DNA of 64,000 nt, taken from positions 186,001-250,000 of the forward strand of contig NZ_FNZR01000005.1 in assembly GCF_900109365.1 (NCBI RefSeq), written 5' to 3'. Below, one piece after another: positions 18,112 through 26,460 of this stretch. The stretch comes from Parapedobacter koreensis (GTDB taxonomy: Bacteria; Bacteroidota; Bacteroidia; Sphingobacteriales; Sphingobacteriaceae). Below the pieces are notes generated by a model. That model saw nothing but the letters and a program-made list of their open reading frames with translations, did not search any database and was not told where the DNA came from. Each line of letters starts with the position of its first letter. Positions within the stretch are counted from its first letter, which is position 1. The translations under genes and the position numbers were made by a program.

Positions 18112-18819
18112 ATGCCTTATGGAACATTATACTTGATTCCCGTGCCGCTTGCAGATGATGCCGTTGCAGCGTCTTTTACGCCATACCTTGTACATATCAT
18201 CAATACCATCGACGAATATATTGTGGAAAATGAGAAAACCGCCCGTAAGTTTCTCAAACAAGCGGGACTCCAGAAGGCTCAACGAGAGTTGGTGTTGCAT
18301 GATTATGGCAAACATGCCCGGGACAAGGCGGACACAACATCTTTTTTTTCAGGCTTGCTTGACGGCAAAGACGTGGGCCTGATGAGTGAGGCCGGGTGCC
18401 CAGGCGTGGCGGATCCCGGGGCAGACATCGTGGCAGAAGCCCACCGCAGGGGTATCGATGTGGCTCCTTTGGTTGGTCCCAGTGCTATCCTGTTGGCATT
18501 GATGGCTTCAGGGTTCAATGGACAAAGTTTTGTATTCCACGGCTATCTGCCTATTGACAAAGCGGAACGGAGCAAAAAAATCAAAGCGCTGGAACAGGCT
18601 GCCCAACGCGAACGACAGACGCAACTGTTCATTGAAACACCTTTCCGCAACAATCAGTTGCTGGAGGAAATTTTGCGCATAGGTAAACCGCAAACGCGGC
18701 TTTGCGTGGCATGTAACCTCACCGCTGCGGATGAGCGAATCGTCAGTCAGCCGATACAACAATGGAAAAAAGGGAACCATGACTTTCACAAAAAACCGGC
18801 AATCTTCCTGATTTTCTAA
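18112..18819 (+). CDS. SAM-dependent methyltransferase, RsmI-like tetrapyrrole methylase fold
   Basis: A 235-residue protein of the tetrapyrrole (corrin/porphyrin) methylase superfamily, closest in pattern to RsmI, which 2'-O-methylates C1402 of 16S rRNA. Landmarks: GTLYLIPVPLADDA at the N-terminus, GLMSEAGCPGVADPGADIVAEAHRRG (SAM-binding loop), VAPLVGPSAILLALMASGFNG and FIETPFRNNQLLEEI. It is shorter than canonical RsmI (about 280), as are many Bacteroidota paralogues, so the rRNA target is not assured. A TTG at 18106 is rejected as start because it is in the promoter box. The next gene starts 2 bases after its stop. Confidence 0.88.
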   Translation: MPYGTLYLIPVPLADDAVAASFTPYLVHIINTIDEYIVENEKTARKFLKQAGLQKAQRELVLHDYGKHARDKADTTSFFSGLLDGKDVGLMSEAGCPGVADPGADIVAEAHRRGIDVAPLVGPSAILLALMASGFNGQSFVFHGYLPIDKAERSKKIKALEQAAQRERQTQLFIETPFRNNQLLEEILRIGKPQTRLCVACNLTAADERIVSQPIQQWKKGNHDFHKKPAIFLIF

Positions 18820-18821
18820 CC

Positions 18822-20444
18822 GTGGATAGTGTCAAATACACCGATGTGCTCATTGTAGGTGCCGGCCCTTCGGGTTTGATGATGGCCGCCCAGCTGCTTC
18901 GCTTTGGCATACAGCCGGTGATCATCGACGCCAAGCCGGGGCCGGATAGGATGTCCAAAGCCATTGCGGTGCACGCCCGTTCACTGGAATTACTGAGGCA
19001 AATGGGATTGGCCGATCAGCTGCTTGCCCAAGGAGCACCCTGCTATGGCTTACAGTTACAGGGGCAGAAAACGACATTAGGCAAGCTGGATTTCTCCCAA
19101 ATGGATAGTCCCAATACCGCATTTCCATTTATTCACATCATTGGGCAAGACAAGACGGAAAAACTGTTGATAGATCGATTGACGGAAAAAGCATGTCCTG
19201 TAAGGTGGGAGACACGGCTGGTATCGCTCCAGCAAGATGATAACATGGCCAGTGTGGAGCTGATGCACCAAAACACCATTCAGAAATGGGAATGTAAGTG
19301 GGTAATCGGAGCCGATGGCACAAATAGCACCGTAAGGGACAGCATCGGTGTTTCGTTTGAAGGAAGATCGTATAACGGATATTTTTTTCTAGCGGATGTC
19401 CAGATAGATGGACCCTATAAACGCTTCGTCCATTTTTTTCTGTCGAAGAAGGGGTTTTTGGGCATTTTTCCATACGGCGTAAGCGGCCAATACCGACTTT
19501 TTGGACGATTACCCAAGAATAGGGAAAAGCAATCGCTATGTGACATCCAATATGCCGATATCAAACCTGCTATAGACGAGGTGATAGGCTTTGAGCTTCC
19601 GGTAAGCAAGAGTTTTTGGATCAATCGATTTCTCCTGCACAAGCGCATGGCCGAACAATTCGCCCGCCAACGTTGTTTTTTGATAGGTGATGCAGCACAT
19701 ATACATTCACCAATTGGGGGCCAAGGAATGAATAGCGGAATGCAGGATGCCGCGAACTTGGCCTGGAAGCTCGCCGGCGTGATAAATGGCAGGATGGATC
19801 GCCTGGTGCTGCATAGCTATGAACAAGAACGTGTGCCTGTGGCAAGGGCTACCCTCCGGGCCACCAGTCGGGCATTTGCGATCATCTCGGCTATGCCACC
19901 TTGGCTTGCCCCGTTGAGGGACGCATTGTTGTCTTTGGGATTGTATTATATCAACAAAAAAACTGCAAGGCTCGGTCGTTTTTTTGACCGTATCGCACAA
20001 TTGGATATACATTACCGCAAAGCCCCGCTTGCTATCCACCACGCCACGGGCCGTGGTGTACAGGCTGGAGATAGGCTCCCCTTTTTGCCGATATTTGATG
20101 AGAAGACAAAAAGCCGGACAGACTTGCACCGATGGTGCGAAAAACCAGGTTTTGTACTGCTCCTCTTAGGAACCATCAGCCAGCATCAGCTTCATGTAAT
20201 TGGGCAGTGGGTGCGGCAGAAATATCCAAGGGAGATGCACCTCTACTACTTGCCGTATTCCGCAAAGAACAATGGTGTCTTTAGTGCGTTTGACGTAAAG
20301 GCGGATGGGACAAAAATTATTCTCGTCAGGCCTGACATGCACATTGGTTATGTCAACGATATGCTTAACGTGAGCCTTATCGACACCTATATGGAGGGGA
20401 TTTTGGGATGGAAAAATTTTGGTCATTTGTCGAAAAACCACTAA
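18822..20444 (+). CDS. FAD-dependent aromatic-ring monooxygenase (PheA/MhpA type)
   Basis: A 540-residue group A flavoprotein monooxygenase. The FAD Rossmann motif VGAGPSGLMMAAQLLRFG is at about residues 12-29, the dual FAD/NADPH motif VIGADGTNSTVRD near 160, and the second FAD motif CFLIGDAAHIHSPIGGQGMN at about 284-303. The C-terminal thioredoxin-like extension (LHRWCEKPGFVLLLLGT) matches phenol hydroxylase and MhpA relatives. Substrate unknown; usually a phenol or polyketide-like ring. The start is GTG at 18822, 2 bases after the previous stop, so it is coupled to the methylase gene. The alpha/beta hydrolase that follows may act in the same pathway (inference). Confidence 0.9.
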   Translation: MDSVKYTDVLIVGAGPSGLMMAAQLLRFGIQPVIIDAKPGPDRMSKAIAVHARSLELLRQMGLADQLLAQGAPCYGLQLQGQKTTLGKLDFSQMDSPNTAFPFIHIIGQDKTEKLLIDRLTEKACPVRWETRLVSLQQDDNMASVELMHQNTIQKWECKWVIGADGTNSTVRDSIGVSFEGRSYNGYFFLADVQIDGPYKRFVHFFLSKKGFLGIFPYGVSGQYRLFGRLPKNREKQSLCDIQYADIKPAIDEVIGFELPVSKSFWINRFLLHKRMAEQFARQRCFLIGDAAHIHSPIGGQGMNSGMQDAANLAWKLAGVINGRMDRLVLHSYEQERVPVARATLRATSRAFAIISAMPPWLAPLRDALLSLGLYYINKKTARLGRFFDRIAQLDIHYRKAPLAIHHATGRGVQAGDRLPFLPIFDEKTKSRTDLHRWCEKPGFVLLLLGTISQHQLHVIGQWVRQKYPREMHLYYLPYSAKNNGVFSAFDVKADGTKIILVRPDMHIGYVNDMLNVSLIDTYMEGILGWKNFGHLSKNH

Positions 20445-20469
20445 TTATGTGTCATAATTTGTCTTCAAT

Positions 20470-21219
20470 ATGAAAAGGGTGGTCTATATCTTGCTTATTG
20501 GTGGATTGCTGTTAGCGACATGGGCTAAGGCCCAGCAAACGACCTACGTGTTGGTGCATGGCGCCTGGGGTGGCGGATGGTCGTTTAAGAAAACGGATTC
20601 ATTGCTCCGCTTGCAGGGAAATATCGTATATCGTCCTACCCTGTCGGGTTTAGGCGAACGGGTGCATTTGGCATCACCGGAGATTGACCTAAGCATGCAC
20701 ATCGCTGATGTGGTCAACACCATCTTGTTCGAGAACCTGCATGATGTCGTTTTACTGGGCCACAGCTACGGAGGAATGGTGGTGACCGGCGTGGCTGACA
20801 GCATTCCCGAACGAGTCCGGCAGTTGATTTATTTGGATGCCTTTGTACCGGAGGATGGGCAAAGTGTGGCCACGGCACATGGGCAAGAAAGCCCGGGCGG
20901 GGAAATGCCGTCGAAGGACGGCCTGGTTTACCCGTTTTGGAATACGGATGGCCAGGGTTTCCCGCGGGATGTACCGCAACCCGCCAAGACATTTTCTCAA
21001 CCACTCGTACTAAAAAACAAGAATCGGCTGGAAATACCGACCACGTATATATTGACCTATGAAGGTGAAGATCCCGAAAAGGATGCATTTGCCTTTTTCG
21101 CTAGCCGGGCGAAGGGATATGGGTGGAAAATCATTCACATGCAAGCAGACCACAACCCGCAGATGACCATGCCGGACAAACTGGCCCAACTGCTGGCTGA
21201 GGTAGGAGACGAAAACTAA
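20470..21219 (+). CDS. Secreted alpha/beta hydrolase
   Basis: A 249-residue hydrolase with a signal peptide (MKRVVYILLIGGLLLATWAKAQ, predicted cleavage after residue 21). The oxyanion region VHGAWGGGWSF comes early, the nucleophile Ser99 is in LLGHSYGGMVV, and HMQADHNPQMTMPD near the C-terminus provides the likely catalytic His. It resembles salicylate-esterase-like or EstC-like periplasmic hydrolases of about 230-260 residues. The substrate is unknown. It lies 26 bases after the monooxygenase. Confidence 0.9.
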   Translation: MKRVVYILLIGGLLLATWAKAQQTTYVLVHGAWGGGWSFKKTDSLLRLQGNIVYRPTLSGLGERVHLASPEIDLSMHIADVVNTILFENLHDVVLLGHSYGGMVVTGVADSIPERVRQLIYLDAFVPEDGQSVATAHGQESPGGEMPSKDGLVYPFWNTDGQGFPRDVPQPAKTFSQPLVLKNKNRLEIPTTYILTYEGEDPEKDAFAFFASRAKGYGWKIIHMQADHNPQMTMPDKLAQLLAEVGDEN

Positions 21220-21228
21220 CCGCTAATC

Positions 21229-21693
21229 ATGGATAAACAGATACATGCATGGGACATAAAGCCCTTTGATGCCCTGTCGCTTGAGGAACTTTATAAAATC
21301 TTGCAACTAAGGCAGGAAGTCTTCATTTTGGAGCAAGCCTGTGTATACAGTGACCTGGACAACAAAGATCAGAAATCTTTCCACTTGATGGGATGGCATG
21401 GGGACGTGCTTGCTGCCTATACGCGGCTCATTCCTTGGGGTATTTCCTATCCGGACGCGACAAGCATTGGCCGGGTATTGGTGGCCAAGGATTTCCGGGG
21501 CATACGGCTTGGCGAGGAACTGATGCTACGGAGTATTGAAGCGATCTATGCACGGTATGGACGACACACCATAAAAATCGGTGCCCAACAACATTTGAAA
21601 GCATTTTACAATCACCTTGGTTTCGAGCAGACCAGCGAACCCTATATGGATGCAGGCATCCTGCATATTGAGATGACACGCGCTTGCGAATGA
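21229..21693 (+). CDS. elaA: GNAT N-acetyltransferase, ElaA family
   Basis: A 154-residue acetyltransferase. ElaA hallmarks: LYKILQLRQEVFILEQACVY, LDNKDQKSFHLMG, the acetyl-CoA pyrophosphate loop IGRVLVAKDFRGIRLGEELM and the C-terminal AFYNHLGFEQTSEPYMDAGILHIEM. The substrate is not known for the family. Start at the ATG at 21229, 10 bases after the hydrolase stop. Length is normal. Confidence 0.93.
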   Translation: MDKQIHAWDIKPFDALSLEELYKILQLRQEVFILEQACVYSDLDNKDQKSFHLMGWHGDVLAAYTRLIPWGISYPDATSIGRVLVAKDFRGIRLGEELMLRSIEAIYARYGRHTIKIGAQQHLKAFYNHLGFEQTSEPYMDAGILHIEMTRACE

Positions 21694-21791
21694 AACACGG
21701 CTGATGCAAATTAAACGAATTAGCGTCATCCGTGTTCAATCAAATGCGGAGACATTGGGTATTGTGCCTAAATCACCGTAATTTAGCGACG

Positions 21792-22253
21792 ATGAATATC
21801 GACTACGAGAATCTTTCGCCGGAAATGATGCAATTGGCGGCTGCAGTATTCCTAATCCGGCTGCTTATATGGGTATTTTATGCGAATACGGTGCGGAAAA
21901 CACTATTGTCAATCAGTCCCGAAAACCGGTTAATGAATCCGGATCAGGCGTGGCTGCTGATCATCCCTTTTTTCAATATCTACTGGAATTTCTCCGTCGC
22001 TTCCCGCCTGGCCGACTCGCTAACCAATGAGTTTTTCGACCGGAAGATAGCCGAGGAAGAAAACCCGGGGCGCGCGGCAGGCATGTGGTATGCTTGGTTG
22101 TTTCTGCTCGCTAATATCCCGTTTCCGCCGTTTATACTAATCACCATCTTTTTGCTAAGCACGGTTTATTTCATTGTGTATTGGGTGAAAGTAAGCAATT
22201 TCAGAAACCTGCTGATGGAACACGAAAAATTCAGAAACAAACAACAAGATTGA
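21792..22253 (+). CDS. Membrane protein of unknown function (DUF4328-like pattern)
   Basis: A 153-residue protein from the ATG at 21792, preferred over 21732 because the extra residues encoded upstream are not membrane-like and overlap a region with no coding look. Four hydrophobic segments are visible: about 14-34, 58-72 (AWLLIIPFFNIYWNF), 100-120 and 123-140. The pattern of NPDQAWLLIIPFFNIYWNF resembles DUF4328-like proteins; the family call is tentative. It abuts the NIF3 gene: the stop ends 6 bases before the next ATG. Confidence 0.75.
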   Translation: MNIDYENLSPEMMQLAAAVFLIRLLIWVFYANTVRKTLLSISPENRLMNPDQAWLLIIPFFNIYWNFSVASRLADSLTNEFFDRKIAEEENPGRAAGMWYAWLFLLANIPFPPFILITIFLLSTVYFIVYWVKVSNFRNLLMEHEKFRNKQQD

Positions 22254-22259
22254 TTGGCT

Positions 22260-23357
22260 ATGTATCTGCAGGAACTGACGGCTTACCTGGAATCATTGGC
22301 ACCCTTGGATTACCAAGAACCCTATGATAATGCTGGCTTACTAGTGGGTAGCCCGAGCAAGGAAGTCAACCTGGCGTTGGTATCGCTGGATTGCACGGAG
22401 GAGGTAGTCGATGAGGCCATCGGCCTAGGCTGTGATTTGATTATTTCCCACCACCCCATCGTGTTCAAAGGGCTCAAGCGCTTCAACGGGAATACTTATG
22501 TAGAGCGCGTGGTGATGAAAGCCATCAAGCATGATATAGCCCTGTATGCCATCCACACCAACCTCGACAACGTAAAGGGAGGTGTAAACAGCAAAATAGC
22601 AGAACGACTCGGCTTGCAAAATACAGCTATACTGAGCCCTAAAAGCGAATTGCTCCGCAAACTTTCGGTATTTGTGCCAACAAGCCATGCGGAGCCGGTA
22701 CGGGCGGCGTTATTTGCTGCCGGTGCAGGCCATATTGGGAATTATGACGAGTGCAGCTTTAATATGACGGGCTATGGCACATTCCGTGGCAATGAAGAAA
22801 CTAACCCATTCGTGGGTAGCCCGGGGAAGCAACACCGTGAGGAAGAAGTGCGGGTAGAGGTGATATATCCGGCCAACAGAGAACGGAAGATACTGCTTGG
22901 TCTTTTTGAAGCCCACCCCTATGAAGAGGTGGCCTATGACATATACCCCTTGCAAAACAACCATCCGCAGGTGGGTAGCGGCATTATCGGCCAACTGGAA
23001 CGCCCGTTGCCGGAACTTGAATTCCTCCGCCTACTGAGAGAACAGCTCAGTGCGACTGTAATCCGGCATACGGCTCTCCTCGGGACACCGGTGACCCGTG
23101 TTGCCGTTTGTGGCGGAGCCGGAGGCTTTCTGCTCAGCCAGGCTATCCGCTCGGGGGCCGATGCGTTTGTGACGGCGGATTACAAATACCACGAGTTTTT
23201 CGATGCGGAGGGAAAAATTGTGATTGCAGATGTGGGACATTTTGAAAGCGAACAATTTACGCAGCAATTATTGTTGGAAATTATTCGAAAAAAATTTCCT
23301 ACCTTTGCAGTCCGTTTGACGGAAATAGATACGAATCCGATAAAATACTACAGTTAA
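22260..23357 (+). CDS. NIF3-like dinuclear metal-centre hexameric protein
   Basis: A 365-residue NIF3/YbgI/YqfO family protein. The metal-binding HHP motif is in LIISHHPIVFKGLKRF (about residues 60-75), AIHTNLDNVKGGVN at about 98-111 and the C-terminal GHFESEQFTQQ supplies the other ligands. The central insertion (PII-like domain, ANRERKILLGLFEAHPYEEVAYDIY) is typical of long bacterial members. Function is unsettled; sometimes annotated as GTP cyclohydrolase type 2. The ATG at 22260 is chosen over TTG at 22254. It is directly followed by the zinc-ribbon coiled-coil gene, a pairing seen widely in Bacteroidota. Confidence 0.93.
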   Translation: MYLQELTAYLESLAPLDYQEPYDNAGLLVGSPSKEVNLALVSLDCTEEVVDEAIGLGCDLIISHHPIVFKGLKRFNGNTYVERVVMKAIKHDIALYAIHTNLDNVKGGVNSKIAERLGLQNTAILSPKSELLRKLSVFVPTSHAEPVRAALFAAGAGHIGNYDECSFNMTGYGTFRGNEETNPFVGSPGKQHREEEVRVEVIYPANRERKILLGLFEAHPYEEVAYDIYPLQNNHPQVGSGIIGQLERPLPELEFLRLLREQLSATVIRHTALLGTPVTRVAVCGGAGGFLLSQAIRSGADAFVTADYKYHEFFDAEGKIVIADVGHFESEQFTQQLLLEIIRKKFPTFAVRLTEIDTNPIKYYS

Positions 23358-24110
23358 ATGGAACAGACCATTGAACAAAAGCTAAGGGCCCTCTGGCAAT
23401 TGCAAACCATACACACGAAGATAGACAAAATTCGCCAGGTAAGGGGCGAGTTGCCTATGGAAGTGGGTGATTTGGAAGATGAAATTGCTGGACTGGAAAC
23501 CCGCATTGAGAAAATCCGGGGCGAATTAGATGAGTTGGAAGACTCCATCGTCAATCGCCGCAACATGATTAGAGATGCACAGGCTGCCATCAAAAAGTAT
23601 GAAGGACAACTCAATGAGGTAAAAAACAACCGGGAATACGATGCCATTACCAAGGAAATCGAAATCCAAGGGCTAGATATTCAGGTGAGCGAAAAGAAAA
23701 TCCGTGAGTTTGAATTTGAAATCAAGAACAAAACGGAAGCTTACGAAAATACGCAGGCGACGCTTGAAACGGCCAAAAAAGACCTCGAAGTAAAAAAGGG
23801 CGAGTTGGATACCATCACTGGAGAAACCCAAAAGGAAGAAGACGAATTCTTAAAGCAGGCCGATGAAGCTGAAACGGAGATTGAGGATCGCTTGATTCGC
23901 GTATACCGTAGACTTAGGACGTCTTATAAAAACGGGCTGGCCGTGGTTTCCATTGACCGCGACAGCTGCTCAGGATGCCACAATAAAATACCACCCCAAA
24001 TGCAACTCGAAATCCGGCAACGCAAAAAAATCATCGTTTGCGAGCATTGCGGCCGTATACTCGTTGACGAAGCATTGGTACAGGAAGCGGAGTCGCCCGC
24101 AGTCGCCTAA
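23358..24110 (+). CDS. Zinc-ribbon coiled-coil protein (CT398/CdsZ-like)
   Basis: A 250-residue protein made of a long alpha-helical coiled coil (residues about 5-180, rich in Glu/Lys with heptads such as LEDEIAGLETRIEKIRGELD) and a C-terminal C4 zinc ribbon: CSGCHNKIPP and CEHCGRIL. The family includes chlamydial CT398 and mycobacterial relatives; nucleic acid or protein binding is proposed. It starts immediately after the NIF3 stop codon (no gap), so it is translationally coupled. A strong terminator follows. Confidence 0.9.
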   Translation: MEQTIEQKLRALWQLQTIHTKIDKIRQVRGELPMEVGDLEDEIAGLETRIEKIRGELDELEDSIVNRRNMIRDAQAAIKKYEGQLNEVKNNREYDAITKEIEIQGLDIQVSEKKIREFEFEIKNKTEAYENTQATLETAKKDLEVKKGELDTITGETQKEEDEFLKQADEAETEIEDRLIRVYRRLRTSYKNGLAVVSIDRDSCSGCHNKIPPQMQLEIRQRKKIIVCEHCGRILVDEALVQEAESPAVA

Positions 24111-24137
24111 GACGATAAGATAAGAACTATTCAACCG

Positions 24138-24172
24138 CGGCCTTCATTCGGAAAGATGAAGGCCGTTTTTTT
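24138..24172 (+). terminator. Intrinsic terminator after the NIF3/zinc-ribbon operon
   Basis: CGGCCTTCAT, loop TCGGAAAG, ATGAAGGCCG then seven T residues: a perfect 10-bp stem. It works only on the plus strand and ends the transcript before the convergent restriction endonuclease gene. Confidence 0.93.
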
Positions 24173-24180
24173 ATCGAGGA

Positions 24181-25473
24181 CTACGCTTCAATGAGCCCCA
24201 TGATCCAATTTATCCAATGGGAAATGGTTGATGCCCTGCGTCTAAATGTGTTTTCTGCCGCAACACCGTAAATATGGCTGGCTTTCATGATTTCAACAAT
24301 CTTACCTTTATTGGGCACCTCTGCCTCTTCAATGTATGATAGGAAGGATGAGCGAAATGCCGCATGTGCAAGAATAGCGGCGACCAAAGCCAGCTGTCTT
24401 TTTTTGATGTCTAATTGAAAGAGTGCATTACCCTTGTCGGTAAGATAAAACAAAGGTTCTCCTCCCTCATGTGTTTTGTCAATTAATCCCAGATACCTTC
24501 CTGCATCGCTATAGTAGTTGGTCTGCCGCCTATCAAAATCATAATTTGAGGTTATTTGCTGATGGGATAGTGCCTTTTCATCAAACAGCAATTCACATAG
24601 GTTAATCACCCGTTGAAATGAATCGGCTTGAGGAAATGGAACATTGGGTTCTGCAACAACCGATGTCCGGTGCAATACGTCCAGGATGGTCTGTAAATTA
24701 ATAGGGGGTTCGCCTTCATCGATGATGTATTTTTTTTGGCGATGCAAGCGCAGGGAATTATAGGTGCGAAAATCTTCAAAAACATACTCCCTGAGCTGAA
24801 AAATGCCATTCGTATACGTCAAAAACAAGGGTCTAATCGGCTTGTTTATTTGCCCATGCCAAAGCCTGAAAGGGTAATACAGCTGTCTAATCAGGAAATC
24901 TCCGGCGATGTAATTCTTTGCTTCAATAAGACTTAGGGAACGTGCGCCTTCATATCCTGCATCAATTTCGATCTGGGCATTTTTGACAGCCACATTTCTC
25001 GTTTGCCCATCCGCACAACGGACATTAAAATCGAAAGCGGAAGAGCTCATCCTGCCATTGACCGTCGCAAACAAGGTGTCATCATTGACGAAATCCTGGA
25101 TAATCCCGGTGATAAAGGCGCAGTTTAACGCGGTTGACTCGCTTGTGATGTTCCTGAAATCCAAGCTTTCAATATGGCTGGGAAATTTTATTTTATGAAC
25201 GGTCACATCATCATCCGGTTCAAAAGGGTGAAATGCGTTAAAAGAGGAAATTAGGTAGTTTCTTCGCGTGACAGGAAGGATGGAAAGATGATGGGCAGCA
25301 AATAAGCGGGGAAGTTGGGATTGGTGGTCAAATTTGGTCATTAACCGGGCTTCCCTAATGGCATTAATTTCGGTAGAAGTAATCAGGTAATAACCCGTTT
25401 TTTCTATTGCTTTTAGGATTTGATGCCGCTCAAACAACAACTTCCAGGCGGCCTCATTCTTGGAATCAGCCAT
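24181..25473 (-). CDS. Type II restriction endonuclease, PD-(D/E)XK type
   Basis: A 430-residue protein from the ATG at 25471-25473, which overlaps the end of the methylase gene by 8 bases. The middle carries a PD-(D/E)xK-like core: IEIDAGYEGARSLSLIEAKN (Asp and Glu-Ala-Lys spacing) at about residues 170-190, followed by FLIRQLYYPFRLW. The C-terminal part contains helical segments that look like winged helices (DFDRRQTNYYSDAGRYLGLI, LTDKGNALFQL). It resembles restriction enzymes coupled to Dam-like methylases. The recognised site cannot be read from the sequence; GATC or a site containing an adenine is possible. The upstream TTG/ATG at 25518 is rejected because it lies within the methylase. 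Confidence 0.82.
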   Translation of the reverse strand: MADSKNEAAWKLLFERHQILKAIEKTGYYLITSTEINAIREARLMTKFDHQSQLPRLFAAHHLSILPVTRRNYLISSFNAFHPFEPDDDVTVHKIKFPSHIESLDFRNITSESTALNCAFITGIIQDFVNDDTLFATVNGRMSSSAFDFNVRCADGQTRNVAVKNAQIEIDAGYEGARSLSLIEAKNYIAGDFLIRQLYYPFRLWHGQINKPIRPLFLTYTNGIFQLREYVFEDFRTYNSLRLHRQKKYIIDEGEPPINLQTILDVLHRTSVVAEPNVPFPQADSFQRVINLCELLFDEKALSHQQITSNYDFDRRQTNYYSDAGRYLGLIDKTHEGGEPLFYLTDKGNALFQLDIKKRQLALVAAILAHAAFRSSFLSYIEEAEVPNKGKIVEIMKASHIYGVAAENTFRRRASTISHWINWIMGLIEA

Positions 25474-26299
25474 AATTGCAGATGAGGTATTCGTCGACTT
25501 CCCCCCGTTTGGCAGCATCGGAGTTGACGGATCGGGTTGCTTTCACAGTATGGATGCGGTAATTCGCATATAAATCGCCGATAAACGGAGTAGCGGAATT
25601 AGAAAGCAAAAATTTGACACCCCTTGCATTCAACTCATCACATACATTCCGAAGGCGTATTTGGTCGTCCTCGTCCCATCCTCCCTGGACATATCCCGTA
25701 AAGTTCGCGGTTTGTGATACCGGATGATAAGGCGGGTCTAAATAAACAAAATCATTGCGGGAGGCGTCAGCTAAGGCCTTCTCATAATCAACATTCAATA
25801 TCCGGATAGTCGGTGTATTCAGGTATTTACTAACGGCTTTTATCGTAGGCGCATTGATAAAATTGGGGTTTTTGTACCGGCCAAACGGCGTATTGAACTC
25901 CCCGGCACTGTTGACCCGGTACAAGCCGTTATAGCAAGTCTTATTGAGATAGATCAGCCGCGACGCTCGCCTTACAGCCGGCAAATCCGCATAGGCCGGG
26001 AGTCGATCAAGCGCCCTTATCCGATAAAAGTAGTCCGCCTCATTTTCATGCGTGACTAAGTCTTCGACTAACTCATTGGGTGTATTCCGTATGACGTTGT
26101 AGACATTTATTAACTCGGCATTCGCATCATTGATGGTCGCTCTTTTTGGCTGTAGGTGGAACAATACGGCTCCCCCACCTACAAAGGGCTCGTAATACGA
26201 ACCGAATTGGGCGGGCTTCATTGAGCTAATGGCGTCAAGCAGTTGCCTTTTGCCCCCCACCCATTTCAAAAATGGTGCAACCAATTTATTTTTTGCCAA
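25466..26299 (-). CDS. DNA adenine methylase, Dam/DpnM type (type II modification subunit)
   Basis: A 277-residue alpha-class N6-adenine methyltransferase. SAM motif I is FLKWVGGKRQLLDAI at residues 10-24, then YYEPFVGGGAVLFHL at about 35-49 and the catalytic DPPY in FVYLDPPYHPVS near 195. The start is TTG at 26297-26299: motif I needs it and an in-frame TAG precedes it by 9 bases. The restriction gene follows with 8 bases of overlap, so methylase is made first. It protects the host DNA from the partner nuclease. Dam-like enzymes mostly act on GATC or GATATC; the target here is unproven. The pair sits between the NIF3 operon and uvrA, which looks like an insertion. Confidence 0.9.
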   Translation of the reverse strand: MAKNKLVAPFLKWVGGKRQLLDAISSMKPAQFGSYYEPFVGGGAVLFHLQPKRATINDANAELINVYNVIRNTPNELVEDLVTHENEADYFYRIRALDRLPAYADLPAVRRASRLIYLNKTCYNGLYRVNSAGEFNTPFGRYKNPNFINAPTIKAVSKYLNTPTIRILNVDYEKALADASRNDFVYLDPPYHPVSQTANFTGYVQGGWDEDDQIRLRNVCDELNARGVKFLLSNSATPFIGDLYANYRIHTVKATRSVNSDAAKRGEVDEYLICNYG

Positions 26300-26421
26300 A
26301 ACGTGATGCTAAGCTATTTAGTTGCAAAAATCGTAAATTTTGAGCGTAAAAACAATTATTTCACAGACTATTCGAAAGGACATTCCTCTTTCCTTTACTA
26401 ATAAAATTCACAAAAAATGTG

Positions 26422-26429
26422 TATTTTTG
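26422..26429 (+). promoter_or_regulatory. -7 promoter box of uvrA-mutL (TATTTTTG)
   Basis: Exact TAnnTTTG, 31 bases before the uvrA ATG, within the divergent 161-base gap shared with the methylase gene. Confidence 0.55.
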
Positions 26430-26460
26430 CTTACCACATGATTTTTATTGATTAGGGTAA

